Assembly: GCA_036654655.1 (NCBI GenBank)
Contig: JAVVRP010000001.1
Span: forward strand, 62,001-126,000
Origin: JAVVRP01 sp036654655
GTDB lineage: Bacteria > Bacillota > Clostridia > Christensenellales > UBA1242
Direction of reading: 5' to 3'
DNA length: 64,000 nucleotides
Below, in pieces: positions 58,848 through 64,000 of this stretch; position 1 is the first letter of the stretch; the number at the start of each line of letters is the position of its first letter. Under the pieces are notes generated by a model. That model was not told where the DNA came from, searched no databases, and saw nothing but the letters and a program-made list of their open reading frames with translations. The position numbers and the translations under genes were made by a program.

Positions 58848-59071
58848 TTGATGAAAGACAAGTAGTTTTTCTTTTAGAACTGAAAGAGAGAGTAATCCAT
58901 GGTTGAAAGGTTGCTTCTGGTCTATGAAAAATGAATTCACTTTTGGAGCCTCCGTCTGAAATTATAGTAGGATTGGACGTGTGCTTACGTAACAAGCAAA
59001 ACAAGGTGCAAAACAATCGCACAAAGTTAGGTGGTACAGCGAGCAATCGCCCTAACGGTGGCGATTTTTTT
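58848..59071 (+). ncRNA. T-box riboswitch leader (phenylalanine)
   Basis: A tRNA-sensing leader. The Stem I loop has GAATTCACTTTTGGAG with the specifier TTC (58936-58938), GAGAG-type bulges precede it, and the conserved T-box AGGTGGTACAGCG is at 59029-59041. TGGT (59032-59035) should pair with ACCA of uncharged tRNA-Phe. The terminator is 59045-59071. Low charged tRNA-Phe would favour the antiterminator and pheST expression. Confidence 0.93.
59045..59071 (+). terminator. T-box attenuator terminator of pheST
   Basis: AATCGCC (59045-59051) pairs with GGCGATT (59060-59066), followed by T to 59071; competes with the antiterminator. Confidence 0.85.
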
Positions 59072-59086
59072 GTTTATGGAGGATAA

Positions 59087-60118
59087 ATGGAAGAACAAAT
59101 TTTAAAACTTGAACAAGATGCAACAAACGAAATTAATTTAGCAAAAAACATTGCAGAACTTTTTTCCGTTAATGTAAAGTATTTGGGCAAGCAAGGCAAA
59201 TTAACCGAAATTTTAAGAGGAATGAAAGATGTTTTGCCAGAAAACAGAAAGGTTGTTGGGCAAAAGGTGAACGACACTCGTGACAAACTTGAAAACTTAA
59301 TTAAAACAGTAAAAATTAAGTTTGAAAATTGCGTTTTGGATGAAAAACTTAAAAATAAAATGGTTGACATTTCTGAACCTGCACAAAATTTTTGTCAGGG
59401 AGAAAAACATCCAACGCAAAAGATTTTTGACAAATTAATTGATACTTGCGTAGAATTTGGGTTCGAGGTGGTTGATGGGCCAGAAGTTGAACTTGACTAT
59501 TATAATTTTGAAAAACTTAATGTTCCAAAAGACCATCCAGCAAGAGACATGCAAGATTCTTTTTACATAAATGATAATATATTGCTAAGAACACAAACGT
59601 CATCAGTTCAAATTAGAGAAATGGAAAAACGAAAACCACCATTCAAAATTGTAAGCCCGGGCAAAACATACAGAGTTGATTCTGATGCAACGCATACGCC
59701 CGTTTTTCATCAATTTGAAGCACTTGTTGTTGATGAAAATGTTAGCATGGTTGACCTTAAAAACATGCTATCATATTTGCTTAAAACAATTTTTGGAGAA
59801 AACACAAAAGTGCGTTTTCGTCCATCTTATTTTCCTTTCACCGAACCTAGCGTGGAAGTTGATGCAACATGCCCATATTGCAAAGGTAATGGATGCTCCA
59901 TGTGCAAACAAACGGGTTTTATTGAACTGTTGGGTGCTGGAATGGTTCATAAAAATGTTTTGGAAATGAGTGGAATTGATAGTAAAAAATATCGCGGTTT
60001 TGCCTTTGGTCCGGGGGTTGATCGTTTGGCAATGGTTAATTATGAGATTCCTGATTTAAGATCAATGTTTGAAAATGATATAAGATTTCTTAAACAATTT
60101 GGAGGTGAAAACAAATGA
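59087..60118 (+). CDS. pheS: Phenylalanyl-tRNA synthetase alpha subunit
   Basis: PheS (343 residues) is the catalytic subunit of the heterotetrameric PheRS. An N-terminal coiled coil (about 1-85) with KYLGKQGKLTEILRGMKDV is followed by class II motifs: GPEVELDYYNFEKLNVP, LLRTQTSSVQIREME (motif 2), and the end AFGPGVDRLAMVNYEIPDLR (motif 3). A Cys-rich turn CPYCKGNGCSMCK resembles a small zinc ribbon. GGAGG precedes ATG 59087. Its end overlaps pheT by four bases. Confidence 0.95.
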   Translation: MEEQILKLEQDATNEINLAKNIAELFSVNVKYLGKQGKLTEILRGMKDVLPENRKVVGQKVNDTRDKLENLIKTVKIKFENCVLDEKLKNKMVDISEPAQNFCQGEKHPTQKIFDKLIDTCVEFGFEVVDGPEVELDYYNFEKLNVPKDHPARDMQDSFYINDNILLRTQTSSVQIREMEKRKPPFKIVSPGKTYRVDSDATHTPVFHQFEALVVDENVSMVDLKNMLSYLLKTIFGENTKVRFRPSYFPFTEPSVEVDATCPYCKGNGCSMCKQTGFIELLGAGMVHKNVLEMSGIDSKKYRGFAFGPGVDRLAMVNYEIPDLRSMFENDIRFLKQFGGENK

Positions 60119-62508
60119 AAATAACGTTTAACTGGTTAAAAGATTTTGTTGAAATTGACTGCGATGTAAATCAAGTTGCAAACAGATTGACAAATGCAGG
60201 TTTTGAAGTTGACGAAATTGTGTATCAAGATAAATATTTAAAAAATGTTGTTGTTGGAAAAATAATTGAAGTTAAAAAGCATCAAAATGCAAACAAACTT
60301 AGAATTTGCAAAGTTGATATTGGCGAAAAAATTGTTCAAATTATAACTGCTGCAACAAATTGTGATCAAGGAGATTTTGTCCCAGTTGCCCTTGCAGGTG
60401 CCAATCTTGCAAATGGCGTTAAAATTGAAGAATCAATGCTTAGAGGAGAGTTGTCCCAAGGGATGTTCTGCTCCGGGCAAGAACTTGGGTTTGGTGACGA
60501 ACTTGTTATGGGTGCAAGCGTTAATGGAATTTTAATAATAACAAATAAATGTAATCCAGGAATGAAAATTTATGATTTATATCATTTAAATGACATTATG
60601 CTAGATGTTAGCATAACAGCAAACAGGCCAGATTGTATGAGCGTTTTAGGGCTGGCAAGAGAAGTGGGAGCACTGCTTAACAAGCCTGTTAAAAATCCAA
60701 AACTAAATTATATTTGTGATGAAAATGATGACATAAACAAATATATTTCAGTTGTTGTTAAAGATTATGAATTTTGTCCACGATATATGGCATCAGCAGT
60801 TAAAAATGTTAAAATTGAAAAATCTCCACTTTGGCTTAGAGCGCGCCTTCATTGTGTTGGTATTAAACCTATAAATAACATTGTTGACATAACAAATTAT
60901 GTTCTTGTTGAAATAGGGCAACCTATGCACGCATTTGACCACAATAATATAAATGGAAAGCAAATTATTGTTCGATTGGCTGATGGAGAAAAAACAAAAC
61001 TTCTTAATAATAATGAATATGTTTTAGGGAAAAATTATTTGGCAATATGTGACCAGACATTGCCCATGGTTCTTGCTGGAATTATTGGGAACATAAATTC
61101 CTCTGTAACAAATGAAACAAAAACAACTGTTTTTGAAAGTGCAACTTTTTGCAGAAGCAACATCAGGAGAACCAGTCGCGAAATAGGCATAAGAACTCCT
61201 GCATCTTCTCGATATGAAAAGGGTGTAGATATTTCTTTGCCAGAAATTGGAATTAAAAGAGCCTTAAATTTGATATGCCAACTTGGCTGTGGAGATGTTG
61301 TTTGTGGCATTATTGACAATAAAGTAAAATCATCAAATTCACAAATTCGTGAATTTTCCATAAAACAAATTGAATCTATTTTAGGAATTAATGTTGAAAA
61401 ACAAAGGCTAATTTCAATTTTGAAAAGTTTGGGAGTTCCGTCAAAAATTAATAATAATATTTTAATTTGCAATGTCCCTTCAATTCGATTTGATTTAGAA
61501 AACGATGCGGATATTGCAGAAGAATACATAAGAATATATGGCTATTCTGTTTATGAAACAATTGAAAACCCGCCATTAGAAAAAACAAAATTTAGCAGTG
61601 GTAAACTTAACCCTCTTGTTGTGGTTGGCAGAAAAATAATGCAAAGTTTATGTGGAAAAGGATATTTTCAAGCCATTAATTATTCTTTGGTTCCAGAAAA
61701 TTCTAATTCTTTGCTAAACATAGAACCAGAAAATTTTATAAAGATTTCAAATCCTATAAGTGAGGATATGAATACATTAAGAACACAAATGGGATATTCA
61801 ATATTTGCAAATATATCCAGAAATTTTAAACGAGGCAACAAATCTGTTAAAATTTTTGAAATTGGAAGAACATATTTCCCAAAACAAATGCCTATTATAA
61901 ATTTGCCCACAGAAAAAAATATTGTTGCTTTTGCAACCACACAAGAAAATAACAACTTTTTTACAATGAAAGGTGATATTCTTACAATATTAAATGAATT
62001 TGACGTTAAAGTAGAATTTAAACGCGCTTCAAACTCAATGTTCCACCCTGGCGTGTCTGCAATTATTGAGGATGCAAACACAAAAACAAATATTGGTTAC
62101 TTTGGAAAAATTCATCCAAAAGTTGCTAAAAATTTTCAAATCAGTGAAGATACTTTTTACGGCGAAATTAACATGGATTACCTTTTTAATTTGTGTAATA
62201 AAAAAATATATGCAAAAGTACTTTCAAAATTCCCAGTTGTGGAACGTGATATTGCAGTAATTGTAAGCGAAAAAACAACTGTTGAAGAACTAAGTGCAAG
62301 TATCAAAAAATCTTGTGGAAAAATTTTTGAGTCTGTTGATTTATTTGATATTTACAGGGGTAGCCAAGTTGAAAATGGCAAGAAAAGTTTAGCATACAAA
62401 ATTAAATTTTCCGCATTGGATAGAACGCTTGTTGATGATGAAGTAAATGAAATTGTCAAAAAGATATTAAAAGATTTGGAATTTAAATTTGGAGCGAGAT
62501 TAAGATGA
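60115..62508 (+). CDS. pheT: Phenylalanyl-tRNA synthetase beta subunit
   Basis: PheT (797 residues) carries editing and tRNA-binding functions. The domains are an N-terminal EMAP/tRNA-binding domain (about 39-150, VVVGKIIEVKKHQNANKLR), B3/B4 editing domain (about 210-380), B5 (about 405-475) and a C-terminal FDX-anticodon domain beginning FPVVERDIAVIVSE. The ATG 60115 lies in GGAGGTGAAAACAAATG, overlapping pheS. It overlaps the next gene by four bases as well. Length is normal. Confidence 0.95.
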   Translation: MKITFNWLKDFVEIDCDVNQVANRLTNAGFEVDEIVYQDKYLKNVVVGKIIEVKKHQNANKLRICKVDIGEKIVQIITAATNCDQGDFVPVALAGANLANGVKIEESMLRGELSQGMFCSGQELGFGDELVMGASVNGILIITNKCNPGMKIYDLYHLNDIMLDVSITANRPDCMSVLGLAREVGALLNKPVKNPKLNYICDENDDINKYISVVVKDYEFCPRYMASAVKNVKIEKSPLWLRARLHCVGIKPINNIVDITNYVLVEIGQPMHAFDHNNINGKQIIVRLADGEKTKLLNNNEYVLGKNYLAICDQTLPMVLAGIIGNINSSVTNETKTTVFESATFCRSNIRRTSREIGIRTPASSRYEKGVDISLPEIGIKRALNLICQLGCGDVVCGIIDNKVKSSNSQIREFSIKQIESILGINVEKQRLISILKSLGVPSKINNNILICNVPSIRFDLENDADIAEEYIRIYGYSVYETIENPPLEKTKFSSGKLNPLVVVGRKIMQSLCGKGYFQAINYSLVPENSNSLLNIEPENFIKISNPISEDMNTLRTQMGYSIFANISRNFKRGNKSVKIFEIGRTYFPKQMPIINLPTEKNIVAFATTQENNNFFTMKGDILTILNEFDVKVEFKRASNSMFHPGVSAIIEDANTKTNIGYFGKIHPKVAKNFQISEDTFYGEINMDYLFNLCNKKIYAKVLSKFPVVERDIAVIVSEKTTVEELSASIKKSCGKIFESVDLFDIYRGSQVENGKKSLAYKIKFSALDRTLVDDEVNEIVKKILKDLEFKFGARLR

Positions 62509-63614
62509 TATATTTGGATAATTCAGCAACAACAAAAATGGATAACGATGCATGCAAGGTTTATTTGCAGACAAATCAGCAAATGTATTTAAATCCATCT
62601 GCGCCATATTCATTTGAAGTTAAACAAAAATTAGAAAATGCAAGAAAAGCAATTGCATCAAAAATTAATGCAACACCCGAGCAAATAATTTTTACAGCAA
62701 GTGCAACCGAAGCCAATAATTTGGCAATTTTAGGTTCGCGAAAAAGCAATTCAAAATTTTTATTTTCCAGTGCCGAACATCCTTCTGTTTTTGAAATAAC
62801 AAAACACTTTAAAATTGAAAATACACCTTTTGAATTTATAAATCTTTTAAACGATGGTTTAATTGATGAAAGTGATTATTTAAAAAAACTTAACAATAAC
62901 CCAACTTTTATTTCATGCTGTTATGTATGTAGCGAAAATGGTGCACTTAACAACATAAAGCAACTTGTTAACATTAAAAACAAATATAATAAATCAATCC
63001 TTTTTCACACAGATGCAACACAGGCTTTTGGAAAAATTGAAATTGATGTTATGCAATTAGGGGTTGATTTTTTAACATTCAGTGCACATAAAATTCACGG
63101 TCCAAAAGGGCTTGGAGTGCTTTATGTTAAATATCCGCAAAAATTAAAATCATTAATTTTTGGCGGTGGCCAAGAATTTGGATTGCGCAGTGGAACAGAA
63201 AACTTTCCAGCAATCTTAGCGTTTGAAACTGTTGTTAAAAATCTTAATATTAAACAAAATTTTAAAAATGTGTCTATTTTAAAAAACAAATTTATAAAAA
63301 ATTTAACTTGTGATTACATCAAAAACATAGAAAATGACTTTCCATATATTATTTCAATTGCTTTTCCAAACGTGAAAGCAGAAACTTTTCAAAGAATATT
63401 ATTTGAACGGGGAGTTTGTGTTGGAACAGGCAGTGCATGCAGTTCAAAAAAAGAAGGCAATCGCGTTTTACAATCAATGGGGATTTCAAAAAAGCAAATA
63501 ACCGAAAGTTTAAGGATTAGTTTTTCAATACATAACACTATAAAAGAAATTAACACTGCAACAACAATAATTTGCGAGGAATATTTAAAATTATTGCACA
63601 AAGTAAAAAAATAA
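62505..63614 (+). CDS. Cysteine desulfurase (NifS/IscS family)
   Basis: A 369-residue PLP enzyme of class V aminotransferase type that takes sulfur from cysteine and passes it on. The PLP site is FHTDATQAFGKIEI and LTFSAHKIHGPKGLGVLY, with the Schiff-base Lys in SAHK. The catalytic loop near the C-terminus is GVCVGTGSACSSKKEG, with the active Cys. Directly followed by thiI, so its likely job is sulfur supply for 4-thiouridine in tRNA. The start ATG 62505 overlaps the pheT stop. Confidence 0.93.
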   Translation: MIYLDNSATTKMDNDACKVYLQTNQQMYLNPSAPYSFEVKQKLENARKAIASKINATPEQIIFTASATEANNLAILGSRKSNSKFLFSSAEHPSVFEITKHFKIENTPFEFINLLNDGLIDESDYLKKLNNNPTFISCCYVCSENGALNNIKQLVNIKNKYNKSILFHTDATQAFGKIEIDVMQLGVDFLTFSAHKIHGPKGLGVLYVKYPQKLKSLIFGGGQEFGLRSGTENFPAILAFETVVKNLNIKQNFKNVSILKNKFIKNLTCDYIKNIENDFPYIISIAFPNVKAETFQRILFERGVCVGTGSACSSKKEGNRVLQSMGISKKQITESLRISFSIHNTIKEINTATTIICEEYLKLLHKVKK

Positions 63615-63629
63615 TAAAAGGATGAAATA

Positions 63630-64000
63630 ATGAAAGAGCAAGAAAATAAAATTAGTGATAATGTAATCATTTTAAGATTTGGAGAATTGTTTTTAAAAGG
63701 TAAAAACCGAAGTTATTTTGAAAATGCACTTTCAACAGACATAAGAAAAAAAATTTGCACTTATGGAGCAAAAGTAAAAAAAATAAACGGAAGATATATT
63801 GTTTGTGATTTTGAAGAGTCAAGTTTAGATAAAATTATTGAATCTATTCAAAAAGTTTTTGGTCTTGTAAGTTTAAGTGTTGCAACTAAAATTAAAACTG
63901 ATGAATTAGCAATAAGAAATTTTTGCCAAAATTTAGTTTTAACAACAAATTCTTTTAGAGTAAGGGTCACTCGTGCGGACAAAACTTTTCCAATTTATTC
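63630..64000 (+). CDS. thiI: tRNA 4-thiouridine synthase ThiI (partial, 5' part)
   Basis: The first 123 residues of ThiI are present and the gene runs off the window. The start VIILRFGELFLKGKNRSYFE is the family's N-terminal ferredoxin-like signature, followed by the beginning of the THUMP domain. ThiI uses ATP and sulfur from a cysteine desulfurase to form 4-thiouridine at tRNA position 8; in some bacteria it also serves thiamine synthesis. AAAAGGATG precedes ATG 63630. The pairing with the desulfurase upstream is conserved. Confidence 0.93.
   Translation, partial: MKEQENKISDNVIILRFGELFLKGKNRSYFENALSTDIRKKICTYGAKVKKINGRYIVCDFEESSLDKIIESIQKVFGLVSLSVATKIKTDELAIRNFCQNLVLTTNSFRVRVTRADKTFPIY

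Overview
The window is A+T-rich chromosomal DNA from an endospore-forming, low-GC Gram-positive bacterium (Firmicutes/Bacillota, most likely an uncultured Clostridia-type lineage). Evidence: a complete spoIIIAA-AH run, spoIVB, a spoIIM-like gene, spoIIAA-spoIIAB-sigF, spoVAC-AD-AE, yunB, gerW/ytfJ, GGAGG-type ribosome binding sites, a T-box leader and TGA used as a normal stop (genetic code 11). I cannot name a species. No insertion sequence, phage, CRISPR array or resistance gene is visible.

Layout. (1) 1-3926, mostly minus strand: a glycolipid-type glycosyltransferase, an SDR epimerase, a small coiled-coil protein, and a pair of small proteins sharing a conserved motif, one with a Cys/Pro-rich linker and a carboxypeptidase-regulatory-like domain. 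(2) 4189-11492: secG, rnr, smpB, ssrA (tmRNA), a membrane-anchored coiled-coil protein, holB and ricT. (3) 11596-16684: frr-uppS-cdsA-rseP, then a striking 513-residue remnant of PolC that keeps the N-terminal, OB and exonuclease domains but has no PHP or polymerase domain. (4) 16820-24881: rimP-nusA-rnpM-ylxQ-infB, rbfA-nrnA-truB and an endonuclease IV-like gene. (5) 24945-39038: efp, spoIIIAA-AH, asp23-nusB-xseA-xseB-proS, a CorB-like membrane protein, argR-recN-spoIVB. (6) 39042-47740: spoIIM (minus), a purine nucleoside phosphorylase, a DacF-like carboxypeptidase, an M50 protease, scpA-scpB-ytfI-ytfJ-dac-rluB-plsC. (7) 47770-50039, minus: seven tRNA genes and cysS. (8) 50229-58767: fabG-like SDR, spoIIAA-AB-sigF, a large repeat-containing lipoprotein on the minus strand, spoVAC-AD-AE, yunB and an RluA-type pseudouridine synthase. 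(9) 58803-64000: a phenylalanine T-box leader, pheS-pheT, a cysteine desulfurase and the start of thiI.

How the genes fit together. Most blocks follow Bacillus subtilis synteny (efp-spoIIIA-yqhY-nusB-xseAB; argR-recN-spoIVB; spoIIM-pupG-dacF; sigF-spoVA), so the window is a housekeeping and sporulation core. Some usual neighbours are missing: dxr between cdsA and rseP, ispA/dxs between xseB and argR, spo0A after spoIVB, ribF after truB, and the polymerase part of polC before rimP. The T-box of pheST reads UUC and carries UGGU, which match the GAA anticodon and A-CCA end of the tRNA-Phe gene in this same window.

The most interesting signals are the polymerase-less PolC, a recurrent promoter arrangement (-10 box ending 5-6 nt before the start codon, no Shine-Dalgarno) suggesting leaderless mRNAs for several genes, the cysteine-rich lipoprotein inserted at the sigF/spoVA junction with a near-identical 288-bp internal duplication, and the paired 'ALxETGLxHILNAEGEK' proteins. 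All functions are from sequence reading alone; no database search was run.
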